Origin: Lachnospiraceae bacterium | GTDB lineage: Bacteria > Bacillota > Clostridia > Lachnospirales > Lachnospiraceae | Direction: 5' to 3' | Assembly (NCBI GenBank): GCA_902363665.1 | Contig: CABJAW010000003.1 | Span: forward strand, 248,001-312,000 | DNA: 64,000 bases | In this document: one piece after another, positions 44,491 through 54,006 of the stretch | Layout: the number at the start of each line of letters is the position of its first letter | Numbering within the stretch: position 1 is the stretch's first letter | Notes under the pieces: generated by a model | Databases searched by the model: none | What the model was told of the DNA's origin: nothing | Seen by the model: only the letters and a program-made list of their open reading frames with translations | Program-made: the position numbers and the translations under genes

Positions 44491-44857
44491 CTTCATTCCT
44501 CTGTTCTGTCTTTACAACGTCGTCAATCAGTTTCGTCATCGTTACGCCATATTCAATGGACTGATCCAGAATAAAACGGATCTCCGGCGTGTTTCTCAGA
44601 TTTACGGTATGTGCGAGCTGGCGGCGGATAAATCCTTCCGCACTCTTTAAACCGGCAAGCGTGTCCGCTGCGGCTTTTTCGCTTCCAAGTACAGAGATGT
44701 ATGCCTTGCATGTTTTTAAATCAGGCGCAACCTCTACGGATACCACAGAAGTCAGCGGCGCGATCCGCGGATCTTTGATCCCGTTCTGGATGATCCTGGA
44801 GAGCTCTTTCTGAACCTCTCCATTGATCCGCGTATTTTTAATGCTGTTTTTTCTCAT
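44462..44857 (-). CDS. rbfA: Ribosome-binding factor A
   Basis: A 131-residue RbfA, a 30S maturation factor with a KH-like fold. Typical features are the start RINGEVQKELSRII, DPRIAPLTSVVSVEVAPDLK and YISVLG, then LRNTPEIRFILDQSIEYG. The last 20 residues are acidic (EQRNEDEDRADSES). It lies 22 nt after infB. Confidence 0.95.
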   Translation of the reverse strand: MRKNSIKNTRINGEVQKELSRIIQNGIKDPRIAPLTSVVSVEVAPDLKTCKAYISVLGSEKAAADTLAGLKSAEGFIRRQLAHTVNLRNTPEIRFILDQSIEYGVTMTKLIDDVVKTEQRNEDEDRADSES

Positions 44858-44879
44858 TCAGATCTCACCTCAAAACCTT

Positions 44880-47648
44880 CTATCTCGGAACTTCCACCAT
44901 GATATATGCTTCTACGGTATCACCTTCCGCGATATCATTAAATTTCTCAAATACAAGACCGCACTCATAACCGGCCTTAACTTCCTTCACGTCATCCTTG
45001 AAACGCTTCAGCGATGCGAGTGCTCCCTCATAGATCATCTTGCCCTCTCTTGTGATCCTTGCCTTGCATCCTCTCTGGAATACACCGTCGAGCACGTAGG
45101 AGCCTGCGATCGTACCAACACCGGAAGCCTTGAATGTCTGGCGTACCTCTGCGTGGCCGATGACCTTTTCCTCGTAAACCGGATCAAGCATACCCTTCAT
45201 CGCTGCCTCTACATCTGCGATTGCATCGTAGATGACACGATACAGACGTACATCTACATTTTCACGCTCAGCCGTTGCCTTTGCCGTCGCATCCGGGCGT
45301 ACATTAAATCCAATGATGATCGCATTGGAGGTCGAAGCCAGAATCACATCGGACTCGTTGATTGCACCAACGCCGCCATGGATGATCTTGACAATCACTT
45401 CTTCGTTGGAAAGCTTCAGAAGGCTCTGCTTTACTGCCTCCACGGAGCCCTGTACATCTGCCTTTACAATGACATTAAGCTCTTTCAGATTACCTGCCTG
45501 GATCTGGGAGAACAGGTCATCCAGTGACATTCTGGACTTCGTTTCCTCAAGCAGACGCTCTCTTCCCTCACGGATAAAGGTCTCGGCAAAGTTTCTCGCC
45601 TCTTTTTCATTCTCCATCGCCATAAAGATCTCACCCGCATTCGGTACATCAGAAAGTCCAAGGATCTCGACCGGCGTGGACGGACCTGCTTCTTTTACTC
45701 TGCGTCCTTTATCATCCATCATTGCACGCACCTTGCCGTGGCAGGCACCTGCTGCGATCGGATCGCCGACATGAAGAGTACCCTTCTGTACCAGAATCGT
45801 TGCGACCGGACCCTTTCCTTTGTCCAGCTCAGCCTCGATCACAAGACCTCTTGCACGACGGTTCGGATTTGCTTTCAGTTCTGCTACCTCTGCGGTCAGA
45901 AGGATCATCTCAAGCAGGTTGTCGATACCCTCATGGGAATGTGCAGATACCGGTACGCAGATCGTACTTCCGCCCCAGTCCTCCGGGATCAGTCCCTGCT
46001 CGGACAGTTCCTGCTTTACGCGGTCGATATTTGCACTCGGCTTATCGATCTTGTTGATTGCCACGATGATCTCGATTCCTGCCGCCTTCGCATGGCTGAT
46101 CGCCTCGATCGTCTGCGGCATGACACCGTCGTCTGCAGCGACTACAAGGATTGCGATATCCGTTGCATTTGCACCACGCATACGCATTGCAGTAAATGCT
46201 TCATGTCCCGGCGTGTCAAGGAAGGTAATCTTCTGTCCGTTGATTGATACCACATATGCACCGATGTGCTGTGTGATACCGCCCGCCTCACGGTCGATCA
46301 CATGAGTATTCCGGATCGCATCGAGCAGGGATGTTTTACCGTGGTCTACATGTCCCATGACGCAGACTACCGGCGGTCTGGCTACGAGATCTTTCTCGTC
46401 TTCCTCATCCTCTTTCAGAAGCTCTTCGATCACATCGACTTTTACTTCCTTCTCACAGATACAGTTGAACTCAAGTGCAATCTCTTCTGCCTTGTCAAAT
46501 TCAATCTCCTGATTTACGGTTACCATTGTACCCTGCAGGAAAAGCTTCTTTACCAGCTGTGCCGGCTGTACCTTCATCGCCTCAGCCAGTTCACCAATGG
46601 TAAGCTTCTCCGGGATTGTGATCGTGCGGATCGTCTCCTCCGGTTTTTCCTGTTTTGGTACCGGCGGCTTTACCGGTGCGGACTGCTTTCTTCCGTTCTT
46701 CTGCTGGGAACGTCCATTCTGGTTCTTCTCCAGTCTCTCGAGCTTCTCGCCCTTTTCCACACGGTTGCGGTCTCCGCGCTCCGTTCTTTTTCTGCTCTCT
46801 TTCTCAAGCGGCTTGGACTCTACCGGAGCCTTCGGAATTCCTGCGGAACGTCCGCCCTGACCGCCTCTTGCACCGCCGTCCTGGAATCTTCCGCTCTGGC
46901 CGCCTCTTGTGCCGCCGTCCTGGAATCTTCCACCCTGGCCGCCTCTTGTGCCACCCTGGCCATTTCTGGATGTGCCGCCCTGATAACGATTGCCGCCGTC
47001 TCTGCGCTCACCGCCCTGGCCGCCTCTTGTGCCGCCATCCTGGAATCTGCCGCCCTGGTTGCTTCTTGTACCGTCCTGAGTACGTCCGCCCTGACCGTTT
47101 CTTGCTCCATCCTGATATCTGCCGCCACTCTGACCGTTTCTGGATGCGTTGCCCTGATAACGGCTGCCGCCATCTCTTCTTTCACCGCCCTGGCTTCTGC
47201 CATCTCGTCTCTCGCCCTGATAACGGCTGCCGCCATCTCTTCTCTCACCGCCCTGGCGCGGTGCTTCTCTGCGCTCTGCTGCCGGTCTTGCCTGTGCCGT
47301 TGTTCTTTCCGGAGCCTTCGTCTCAGCCGCGCCCTGCGTTTCTGCAGACGTTCTTACCGGTGTGCTCTTTTCCTGCGCATCTGCTGCCTTTGCCGGTACT
47401 TTTGCCGCATCCTGCGATTTATTTGTGTTCTGTCTTGCCGGCTTCGGTCTCGATCCCGGTTTTACCATTCCCGTTTTACTGTTCTGAGGACGGAACACCG
47501 CACTGATATTTTTCTTCTTCGGCTGTGTGCCTGCCTCAGCCCCTGTCTTGTTCTCTGCATCTGTCATCTGCACATCCTCCTTCATTTTTCCCTCTCTGTT
47601 CTCTTTTCCTGTTTCCTTCGTAAGCTTATTCGTTTTGATCTCCGTCAT
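44880..47648 (-). CDS. infB: Translation initiation factor IF-2
   Basis: A 922-residue IF-2. Residues about 1-335 are a variable, disordered extension, with Arg/Gly/Gln/Asp-rich repeats at about 130-268. The conserved IF2-N segment ([16 protein letters not shown]) begins near 340. The GTPase domain has [39 protein letters not shown] and AINKIDKP (all four G motifs intact). Domains II, III and the fMet-tRNA-binding C2 domain follow, ending [13 protein letters not shown]. The ATG at 47648 has GGAGG 8 nt upstream and overlaps the ylxQ 3' end by 23 nt. Confidence 0.97.
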   Translation of the reverse strand: MTEIKTNKLTKETGKENREGKMKEDVQMTDAENKTGAEAGTQPKKKNISAVFRPQNSKTGMVKPGSRPKPARQNTNKSQDAAKVPAKAADAQEKSTPVRTSAETQGAAETKAPERTTAQARPAAERREAPRQGGERRDGGSRYQGERRDGRSQGGERRDGGSRYQGNASRNGQSGGRYQDGARNGQGGRTQDGTRSNQGGRFQDGGTRGGQGGERRDGGNRYQGGTSRNGQGGTRGGQGGRFQDGGTRGGQSGRFQDGGARGGQGGRSAGIPKAPVESKPLEKESRKRTERGDRNRVEKGEKLERLEKNQNGRSQQKNGRKQSAPVKPPVPKQEKPEETIRTITIPEKLTIGELAEAMKVQPAQLVKKLFLQGTMVTVNQEIEFDKAEEIALEFNCICEKEVKVDVIEELLKEDEEDEKDLVARPPVVCVMGHVDHGKTSLLDAIRNTHVIDREAGGITQHIGAYVVSINGQKITFLDTPGHEAFTAMRMRGANATDIAILVVAADDGVMPQTIEAISHAKAAGIEIIVAINKIDKPSANIDRVKQELSEQGLIPEDWGGSTICVPVSAHSHEGIDNLLEMILLTAEVAELKANPNRRARGLVIEAELDKGKGPVATILVQKGTLHVGDPIAAGACHGKVRAMMDDKGRRVKEAGPSTPVEILGLSDVPNAGEIFMAMENEKEARNFAETFIREGRERLLEETKSRMSLDDLFSQIQAGNLKELNVIVKADVQGSVEAVKQSLLKLSNEEVIVKIIHGGVGAINESDVILASTSNAIIIGFNVRPDATAKATAERENVDVRLYRVIYDAIADVEAAMKGMLDPVYEEKVIGHAEVRQTFKASGVGTIAGSYVLDGVFQRGCKARITREGKMIYEGALASLKRFKDDVKEVKAGYECGLVFEKFNDIAEGDTVEAYIMVEVPR
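46845..47262 (-). repeat. Arg/Gly-rich tandem coding repeats in IF-2
   Basis: Irregular short repeats encode units such as [13 protein letters not shown] and [13 protein letters not shown] over about 140 residues. Units are 13-20 codons and partly identical in DNA. They look like a fast-evolving, RNA-binding RGG-like tract; the core enzyme does not need it. Confidence 0.85.
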
Positions 47649-47991
47649 TCACACAACCTCCGTCCGTCACTGCCTGCGCTCCCAAAGCAGCTTCTAATTT
47701 CCGTATCACGGAATTTGCAAGTCCCTCATCGGTCACTGCGAGCGATGCACGAAATTCGCATCCGACTGCAGCACCAAGCGCCTCTTTTGTTCCATAGATG
47801 CAGAAAGGAACTTCATAAAAGGAACACATATTTCGGAATTTCTTCTCTGTGTTCCCGGAAGCCTCCGACGAAACGATCACAAGATAAGCTTTTCCCGATT
47901 TTACGGCAGTCTCCGTCTGAAATTCTCCGGCGGCGATCCTGCCTGCCTTTTTGGCTATACTGATCAGCGATAATACGCTATCTCTCTTCAA
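47626..47991 (-). CDS. ylxQ: L7Ae-like RNA-binding protein YlxQ
   Basis: A protein of about 121 residues of the L7Ae/L30e/S12e RNA-binding fold, found beside infB in Firmicutes. It shows [18 protein letters not shown] near the start and [18 protein letters not shown]. The family binds K-turn RNA; its precise target is unknown. Both possible starts are TTG: the one at 47991 lies 10 nt after AAGGAG, another at 48000 is only 1 nt from it. I choose 47991. It overlaps ylxR by 14 nt and infB by 23 nt. Confidence 0.85.
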   Translation of the reverse strand: MKRDSVLSLISIAKKAGRIAAGEFQTETAVKSGKAYLVIVSSEASGNTEKKFRNMCSFYEVPFCIYGTKEALGAAVGCEFRASLAVTDEGLANSVIRKLEAALGAQAVTDGGCVNDGDQNE

Positions 47992-48259
47992 TCGATTCAA
48001 TCTCCTTCTTCAGACTCTCATACGTCTCTTCCGGGACGCGCACCTTTAAGGCACGCTCCAGCCCCTTGCTCTTTACTGCCTTTTCAAAGCAGTCCATACA
48101 GCGGCAAACGTAAGCTCCGCGCCCGTTTTTTCTGCCGGAGGTATCTACAATGATCTCTCCTTCCGCTGTTCTGAGAATCCGCAGCATTTCCTTTTTGCTT
48201 TTCATTTCCTGACAACCCGTGCATTTGCGCAGCGGGACTTTTTTTACCGGTGCAGCCAT
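47978..48259 (-). CDS. ylxR: YlxR (DUF448) RNA-binding protein
   Basis: A 93-residue protein of the YlxR/DUF448 family, with RKCTGCQEMKSKKEMLRI and the central DTSGRKNGRGAYVCR. It is a small RNA-binding factor that regulates RNase P and gene expression in some Firmicutes; here only its position is clear. The two CxxC-like pairs (CTGC, CRCMDC) may hold zinc. It lies 3 nt after nusA. Confidence 0.9.
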   Translation of the reverse strand: MAAPVKKVPLRKCTGCQEMKSKKEMLRILRTAEGEIIVDTSGRKNGRGAYVCRCMDCFEKAVKSKGLERALKVRVPEETYESLKKEIESIEER

Positions 48260-48262
48260 GGA

Positions 48263-49462
48263 TTATTCCTCTTCTGCCGGAAGCTCATCATCTGCTTCTG
48301 CTGCCGCAATCTCCGGTTCGCTCTCTTCTGTCTGCTCAGAATTCAGTTCCTGATCATCGAATGACTCGTCTGTGTCCTCATCTTCGTAGTAATCTTCCTC
48401 ATACTCCAGAAGATCTCCGGACTCACGTGCCTGCATCTCGCTCTTGATATCGATCTTAAAACCGGTCAGACGTGCTGCAAGTCTTGCATTCTGTCCCTCT
48501 TTTCCGATCGCAAGAGAAAGCTGATAGTCCGGAACGACAACTCTTGCAGTCTTCTCATCCGGATCAGCGATAACGTAAATAACCTTTGCCGGGCTGAGTG
48601 CATTCTCGATCAGCAGTGCCGGGTTTTCATCCCAGTTAATGATATCGATCTTCTCGCCGTTTAATTCTTCTACAACTGCATTGACACGCGCACCGTTTAA
48701 TCCGACGCATGCACCCACCGGATCTACGTCCGGATCATTGGAATATACTGCGATCTTTGTACGGCTGCCGGCCTCTCTTGCAATGCTCTTGATCTCTACA
48801 ATGCCATCGCGCACCTCGGTAACCTCTTCCTCGAAAAGACGTTTTACCAGCTCCGGATGCGTGCGGGACACAAGGATCTTCGGCCCCTTCGGCGTATCCT
48901 TTACTTCCAGCACGTATACCTTAATACGCTCGGTCGGATGGTAGGTCTCGCCCTTGATCATTTCTTCGCTGCTGAGCATCGCATCTACCTTTCCAAGGTT
49001 GACGCTGACATTTCTTCCGACATAGCGCTGTACCACACCGGTCACAACATCCTTTTCTTTCTCATAATACTCGCTGAAAAGAACCTTTCGCTCTTCCTCG
49101 CGGATCTTCTGCAGAATCACATTTTTCGCATTCTGCGTCGCGATCCGGCCAAATTCCTTTGACTTGATATCAACGCGTACCACATCGCCAAGCTCGTATC
49201 TGGAATCCTTCATTTTTGCATTCGTCAGGCTGATCTCTGCAAGCTCATCCTCTACGTGATCCACAACCTTCTTCTCTGCATAAATTTCAAATTCACACGT
49301 CTGCGGATCAATATTTACGATAACGTTGTTTGCCTCTGCCTTCCCATAGTGGTTTTTACATGCCTGCAGAAGTGACTGCTTAATGGCATCCAGCAGTGTA
49401 TCCTTGCTGATATTTTTCTCTTTTTCGAGCAGCGTCAGTGCCTCGAATAATTCGCTATTCAT
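48263..49462 (-). CDS. nusA: Transcription termination/antitermination factor NusA
   Basis: A 399-residue NusA, the RNA polymerase-binding pausing and termination factor. The N-terminal domain begins MNSELFEALTLLEKEKNI. The S1 domain (VVTGVVQRYVGRNVSVNLG) is near 130. The two KH domains contain DPVGACVGLNGARVNAVVEELNGE and AIGKEGQNARLAARLTG. The last 45 residues are acidic (EEDYYEDEDTDESFDDQ). No AR repeats follow, as usual for Firmicutes. It is 33 nt after rimP. Confidence 0.96.
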   Translation of the reverse strand: MNSELFEALTLLEKEKNISKDTLLDAIKQSLLQACKNHYGKAEANNVIVNIDPQTCEFEIYAEKKVVDHVEDELAEISLTNAKMKDSRYELGDVVRVDIKSKEFGRIATQNAKNVILQKIREEERKVLFSEYYEKEKDVVTGVVQRYVGRNVSVNLGKVDAMLSSEEMIKGETYHPTERIKVYVLEVKDTPKGPKILVSRTHPELVKRLFEEEVTEVRDGIVEIKSIAREAGSRTKIAVYSNDPDVDPVGACVGLNGARVNAVVEELNGEKIDIINWDENPALLIENALSPAKVIYVIADPDEKTARVVVPDYQLSLAIGKEGQNARLAARLTGFKIDIKSEMQARESGDLLEYEEDYYEDEDTDESFDDQELNSEQTEESEPEIAAAEADDELPAEEE

Positions 49463-49495
49463 GATTCTATCCTCCCAGTATTTGCTTTGTCGTGA

Positions 49496-49963
49496 TCAGA
49501 AATCAAATGACAGCCGGATCAGCGCGATATCAGCGCGTGCAATCTCGAGCAGTTCCTGATCTTCCATTTCAAGTACGATCTTTTCTTTGTCATAGTCCCG
49601 CAGGATACCGGTAAATTCTTTCTGATGGCTGATCGCCCGGAATGTCCGGACATCAACTTCCTCTCCTATGCTTCTGGCAAAATCTTTTTCCTTTTTCAGC
49701 GGTCTTCCCAGCCCCGGGGAGCTGACCTCCAGCACATAGGCATCTTCAATAAAATCATGTTTATCCAGCAGATCGCTCAGCGCACGGCTGACAACCTCAC
49801 AGTCATCCACGGTAATTCCTCCCGGCTTGTCAATGTATGCCCGGAGATACCAGGTGCCTCCTTCTTTTACATACTCCACATCTACCAGTTCGAACTGATT
49901 CTGCTCAATGATCGGCATGATCAGCTCCTCTGTTCTCTGTTCATATGTTTCCCGTTTGCTCAT
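49496..49963 (-). CDS. rimP: Ribosome maturation factor RimP
   Basis: A 155-residue RimP, needed for 30S assembly. Typical segments are FELVDVEYVKEGGTWYLR, LEVSSPGLGRPLKKEKDF and the C-terminal Sm-like part. The ATG at 49963 lies 6 nt after AGGAGG; a GTG just upstream is less likely. It is the first gene of the rimP-nusA-ylxR-ylxQ-infB-rbfA-nrnA-truB-ribF operon, with a hairpin in its leader. Confidence 0.95.
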   Translation of the reverse strand: MSKRETYEQRTEELIMPIIEQNQFELVDVEYVKEGGTWYLRAYIDKPGGITVDDCEVVSRALSDLLDKHDFIEDAYVLEVSSPGLGRPLKKEKDFARSIGEEVDVRTFRAISHQKEFTGILRDYDKEKIVLEMEDQELLEIARADIALIRLSFDF

Positions 49964-50010
49964 CACAATCCTCCTTCCTGCAGCAACAAAATACTTTTTT
50001 TCACAAATAA

Positions 50011-50032
50011 GAGTGGACCAACTGGCCCACTC
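50011..50032 (-). terminator. Attenuator-like hairpin in the rimP-nusA leader
   Basis: Minus strand GAGTGGGCC pairs with GGTCCACTC around a 4-nt AGTT loop; TTATTTG follows. It lies between promoter and rimP, about 48 nt before the start. A weak, NusA-sensitive terminator would give feedback control; that is inference. Confidence 0.65.
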
Positions 50033-50063
50033 CTACTCTAGTAACAGTATCAAATTCCTGCTT

Positions 50064-50092
50064 ATCATAGCACTATTTTCCATGAAATGCAA
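50064..50092 (-). promoter_or_regulatory. Promoter of the rimP-nusA-infB operon
   Basis: Minus strand TTGCAT, 17 nt, TATGAT. It is divergent from the tRNA-Gly promoter, about 20 nt away. Confidence 0.82.
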
Positions 50093-50109
50093 GCCCTTTC
50101 AATTTTTTC

Positions 50110-50137
50110 TTGCTTTTTCCGAAAAATGTGGTATGAT
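50110..50137 (+). promoter_or_regulatory. tRNA-Gly promoter
   Basis: TTGCTT (50110), 16 nt, TATGAT (50132-50137), with an upstream TGG giving an extended -10. Its start would be about 12 nt before the tRNA. Confidence 0.75.
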
Positions 50138-50148
50138 AGATACGTAAT

Positions 50149-50219
50149 GCGGATATAGTTCATTGGTAGAACACCAGCTTCCCAAGCTGGATAGGCGGGT
50201 TCGATTCCCGTTATCCGCT
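50149..50219 (+). tRNA. tRNA-Gly (anticodon CCC)
   Basis: Acceptor GCGGATA (50149) pairs with TATCCGC (50212-50218). The anticodon stem is CCAGC/GCTGG with loop TTCCCAA, so the anticodon is CCC, which reads GGG. The T loop is GTTCGATTC-like. The CCA end is not encoded. A T tract follows directly. Confidence 0.97.
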
Positions 50220-50262
50220 TTTTTTGTTGCTCAAAATACCGGGAATCCGTAAAAACGTAATC

Positions 50263-53200
50263 TTACAGCATTCCGTTTATTATCTGTACGCTGCTTCCGA
50301 TCCCGTCTCTTCTGCGTTCTTTTGTTACAAAAACCTTTCTGCTGATCCGTTCTCTAAGCTCCGGCACATGAGAAATGATCCCAACCATCCGACTGCCTTC
50401 TGCCAGTCCCTCCAGTGCACTGATTGCCTGATTTAATGCATCCTCATCAAGTGAACCAAAGCCTTCATCAATAAACATCGCATCCAGCCGAATGCCGCCT
50501 GCATAAGACTGAATTTCATCAGACAATCCCAGCGCAAGAGAAAGAGACGCCTGGAATGTCTCACCTCCGGAAAGTGTTTTTACGCTGCGCTCCGTCCCGT
50601 TGTAGTGATCCACTACATTCAGATCAAGTCCTGCTTTTTCTTTCCGGCTGTCTTTGTCCATTCTTCGCTTCAGCTCATACTGTCCCCTGCTCATTTTCAT
50701 CAGCCGCAGATTCGCCCTGCGCAAAACCCGGTCAAAATAAGCCATCTGCACATACGTTTCCAGCTCGATCTTTTGTTTCCCGGAAAGTGCACCTCCCGCC
50801 GTATCTGCCAGTGCCTTCACCCAGACGTATTCTCTTTCTGCTTCTTCCATTTTTTCCCGATTCCGGCAGACCGCTTCCTGAATGTGCCTGTTATTCTGCC
50901 AGATGGAATACTGCCCGGTTCTCTGGTCTTCAACAAAGGCTTTCTGCTTTGCAAGATTCTTTTTCTGTTCCAGCAATGCAGCTTCATCCGGGAGTTCCCT
51001 TCCGATGCTGCGCTCAAGTGCAGAGATTGCAGAATCAAGCACCAGAATTTGATTTTTCAGCTGCTGCCATGTTTCTGCTGTCTGTTTTACGGCTGTTTCC
51101 AGAGAATTCTTTTTCTCTGTAAGCAAATGTTTTTCACGCTCTACGTCCTGCTTTGTTATTCCGCACAGTTTTTTCTGAAGCTCCTCTTCCTGTTCTTTCA
51201 AAGCACTACACTGTGCCCGTACCCGTTCCGCACCAAGTTCTTTTTCATGCATTTCGCCTTCTGTCTGTTCCAGAAGCTCTTCAAGCTGAAGAATTTTCTG
51301 TCTGCATCTGTTCCATTCTTCAAGCTCACCGGACGTTTTCATCTCCAGATAGCAAAGTTCGTTCATCAAATCATCCAGTTTCTGAAGTACTCTTTCATTT
51401 TTTTCCGTCAATGATTCCTTCGGAAAAATATTATTAATATCTGTAATTGCAAGCTCAGTACCCAATTGCTCAAGCAATGCCTGCCATTTTTCCGTACGGT
51501 TTTTCCTGTTTTCTAAAAGAACTTCTCTTCGGCGCAGCATTTGCTGTAAAAGTTTGTTTTCCTCTGCCTCCTGCAGATCTGTCCGTCTGGCTTCTTCCAG
51601 ACAGCTTTGCCTTCTTCTCTGCTTTTTCTTTGCCTGAGCGATTTTTACTTCCAGAGCTTCCAGCTCCAAAAGTGCTTTCTTTTGAGCTCCTTCTGCCATA
51701 TCCATGAGCATCTGTACTTTCTGATCAATCTCAGGCGGATTTTCTTTCGGCTCCGTCTTTTCAATCTGTTCCAGAAGCTTTCGGATCTGAATCCTGCTGC
51801 CAGCCTGCTGCTGCAGTAGCTCATTATACTCCTGCTGCATTTTTTCCAGCAGTTCTGTTTTGCTTTCTGCTTCCCTTACGCGGTGCGTAAGAAGCTGCAT
51901 TTCCTGTTCTTCCTGTGCCCTGATCTTCTTTTCCCGAAGCTGCTCTTCCCTGATCCGTTCAAGCATGGCACCAACAGCTGCCGAATCCTCCGCCTTTTCA
52001 GCCAGAAGCTCCTGCAGCTGTCTGACTTCTGAGTCTGCCCGCTCTATCATTTCTTTTTTCTGGCCGGATTTTGTACTCAGGCGTACTGCCTCAAGCTGTG
52101 CATTCTGAAGCAGCTGCTTTTTTTTCTCCAATTCCGCCTTTTCAGGAATATGCGCCGGTATCTGAGCCGGATGCGGATGACATCGGGACCCACAAACAGG
52201 ACAAGGTTCACCTTGTTTCAGTCCCTTTGCCAGCAGCCCAGCCTGTGCGTCAAGAAACAGCCGCTCCTGATACAGGTAATCCTCCTGCAGAATATCTCTG
52301 TTTTTTGCTGCCCTTTGATATGCAGCCTGCAGCCTGCGCAGTTCTTCTTTTTGCCGGCTTTGCTCCAGCAGGCTCTTTTCCAGCTGTACCAGTCTTTCCT
52401 TCTTCATTTCAAGCTGAAATGCTTTCTGGTTTTTGGCAAGCTGATTCTTTTCCATTATATCAAGACGTTCTTTTGCTTTTTTTGCCTGTTCCTGCTCATC
52501 CAAAAGTTGCCCAAGCTTCTGCTGCGTCTCTTGTTCAAGTATCCCATTATTCCGGTACAGAGCTACTTCGCGATTTAGTTCATCGTACTGCTGCTTCAGA
52601 CGCCTATATTGTTCCTGCTCCAGTGCAAGAACGGATTCCTGTTCCACCAGGCTCTCTGCCTCCATCCGCAGTGCTTCGGATCTTTCTCTGGCATTCTTCC
52701 GTCCTTGTTCGTGTATCGCACAGTTTTCAACAAGCTTTTGCAGCTCATTCGTATCTTCTTTTTCCTTTTGCTCAAAATCTGCGAGCGTTTTTCTTCGTTC
52801 CCGGCACTCTTTTTTTTGTCTTCTGATTCGCTCAAGCAAAAGCTCTGAGCTATCCAGTGCTTCTTTCTTTTGCTGCTGCCCGACCAGTTGTTTCTTCAGA
52901 TCAGCTGTCTCTTCTGTTTTTTGCCTTTTCTGCTCCATAAGAGCCGTCAGCTGAAGCTGTAGTTTTTCATAGGAAAGGTGCAGCTGCGAAAGCTTCTCCA
53001 GTAATTCCAGCTGAGCCTCCTTTTCACGCACTGCCTGTTCAATAGCAGGGCAGACCACTGCCTGCTCCTGCGCCGTATGCATTTGAGCTTCCGCTTCTTT
53101 AAATTTCGGAAGTAGTGCTTCCCGTTCGATCTCCTTGTGCTTCTTTTTTTCCAAAGAAATCCTGTTTTGTTCTGTCCGGCCAAGCTGCTGACTACAGTTT

Positions 53201-54006
53201 TCAATATCCTGATTCAATTGCAGAAGTGTTTTTTCCTGCTCTTCCAGCTCAGCCTGCTCCTTTGTAAGCAGCTCTTCCAAAAGCTCAAGTGCCGGTATCA
53301 CCGTTCCGTCATATTTATTCTTTTTTAAATCTGCCAGTTCTTTTTGAATAACCGTATTTTCTCCACAGCGAATTCCATCCAGATGCTGCGCAATACTTCT
53401 TCGCATCTCATCATAATTTTTCCATCTGGCCTTGACTTCCTCCCGCAAACGGTTTTGCAGCATCTGATAAAGCTCTGTATGAAAAATTTTCCGAAAGATT
53501 TCACTGCGCTCTGTCGTTCCGGCAAGCAGCAGTTTTTGAAAATCGCCCTGCGCGATCATCGCGATCTGAGTAAACTGATGGTAATCCAGACCAAGCAGTT
53601 CCGTAATTGCGCGCGTTACGTCTCTGCTTTTATTTACCGGCTGCCGCTCATCCGGATAAATCAATTCCGCATTCGCTTTCTCGGTTGTATATCCGTTTCC
53701 CCTGTCCTTCGGACGCAGATATTCCGGATTTCGCCTTACTGTATAATCCTTTCCTCCGTACGTAAAAATAAATTCCACATATGTACGAACGCCATCCCTT
53801 GCATACTGACTGCGGAACATTCCGGCTTCACGCACTTCACCGCTCGCTTCGCCGTAAAGCGCAAACGTGATCGCATCGAAAATCGTTGTCTTTCCGGCCC
53901 CGGTATCTCCGGTAATCAAATAAAGTCCTGTCAGCGAAGTAAAATCCAGCTCCGTTTTTCCTGCGTATGGTCCGAAAGCACTGATGGTAAGTCTTTTTGG
54001 CTTCAT
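50263..54006 (-). CDS. sbcC: SbcC-type DNA double-strand-break repair ATPase
   Basis: A 1,247-residue SMC-like ATPase, longer than the about 1,050 of E. coli SbcC. The N-terminal domain has FGPYAGKTELDF and Walker A GDTGAGKTTIFDAITFALYG. Long coiled coils (about 190-560 and 650-1030) flank the zinc hook CPVCGSRCHPH near 600. The C-terminal ATPase has VKTLSGGETFQASLSLALGL (signature) and MFIDEGFGSLDEDAL (Walker B). With SbcD it cuts hairpins and blocked ends. The start overlaps sbcD by 4 nt. Confidence 0.96.
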   Translation of the reverse strand: MKPKRLTISAFGPYAGKTELDFTSLTGLYLITGDTGAGKTTIFDAITFALYGEASGEVREAGMFRSQYARDGVRTYVEFIFTYGGKDYTVRRNPEYLRPKDRGNGYTTEKANAELIYPDERQPVNKSRDVTRAITELLGLDYHQFTQIAMIAQGDFQKLLLAGTTERSEIFRKIFHTELYQMLQNRLREEVKARWKNYDEMRRSIAQHLDGIRCGENTVIQKELADLKKNKYDGTVIPALELLEELLTKEQAELEEQEKTLLQLNQDIENCSQQLGRTEQNRISLEKKKHKEIEREALLPKFKEAEAQMHTAQEQAVVCPAIEQAVREKEAQLELLEKLSQLHLSYEKLQLQLTALMEQKRQKTEETADLKKQLVGQQQKKEALDSSELLLERIRRQKKECRERRKTLADFEQKEKEDTNELQKLVENCAIHEQGRKNARERSEALRMEAESLVEQESVLALEQEQYRRLKQQYDELNREVALYRNNGILEQETQQKLGQLLDEQEQAKKAKERLDIMEKNQLAKNQKAFQLEMKKERLVQLEKSLLEQSRQKEELRRLQAAYQRAAKNRDILQEDYLYQERLFLDAQAGLLAKGLKQGEPCPVCGSRCHPHPAQIPAHIPEKAELEKKKQLLQNAQLEAVRLSTKSGQKKEMIERADSEVRQLQELLAEKAEDSAAVGAMLERIREEQLREKKIRAQEEQEMQLLTHRVREAESKTELLEKMQQEYNELLQQQAGSRIQIRKLLEQIEKTEPKENPPEIDQKVQMLMDMAEGAQKKALLELEALEVKIAQAKKKQRRRQSCLEEARRTDLQEAEENKLLQQMLRRREVLLENRKNRTEKWQALLEQLGTELAITDINNIFPKESLTEKNERVLQKLDDLMNELCYLEMKTSGELEEWNRCRQKILQLEELLEQTEGEMHEKELGAERVRAQCSALKEQEEELQKKLCGITKQDVEREKHLLTEKKNSLETAVKQTAETWQQLKNQILVLDSAISALERSIGRELPDEAALLEQKKNLAKQKAFVEDQRTGQYSIWQNNRHIQEAVCRNREKMEEAEREYVWVKALADTAGGALSGKQKIELETYVQMAYFDRVLRRANLRLMKMSRGQYELKRRMDKDSRKEKAGLDLNVVDHYNGTERSVKTLSGGETFQASLSLALGLSDEIQSYAGGIRLDAMFIDEGFGSLDEDALNQAISALEGLAEGSRMVGIISHVPELRERISRKVFVTKERRRDGIGSSVQIINGML

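Noticed and set aside
46266..47963. 565-codon plus-strand open frame opposite infB
   Set aside because: Antisense shadow of IF-2; Leu/Cys/Ser-rich repeats mirror the RGG tract.
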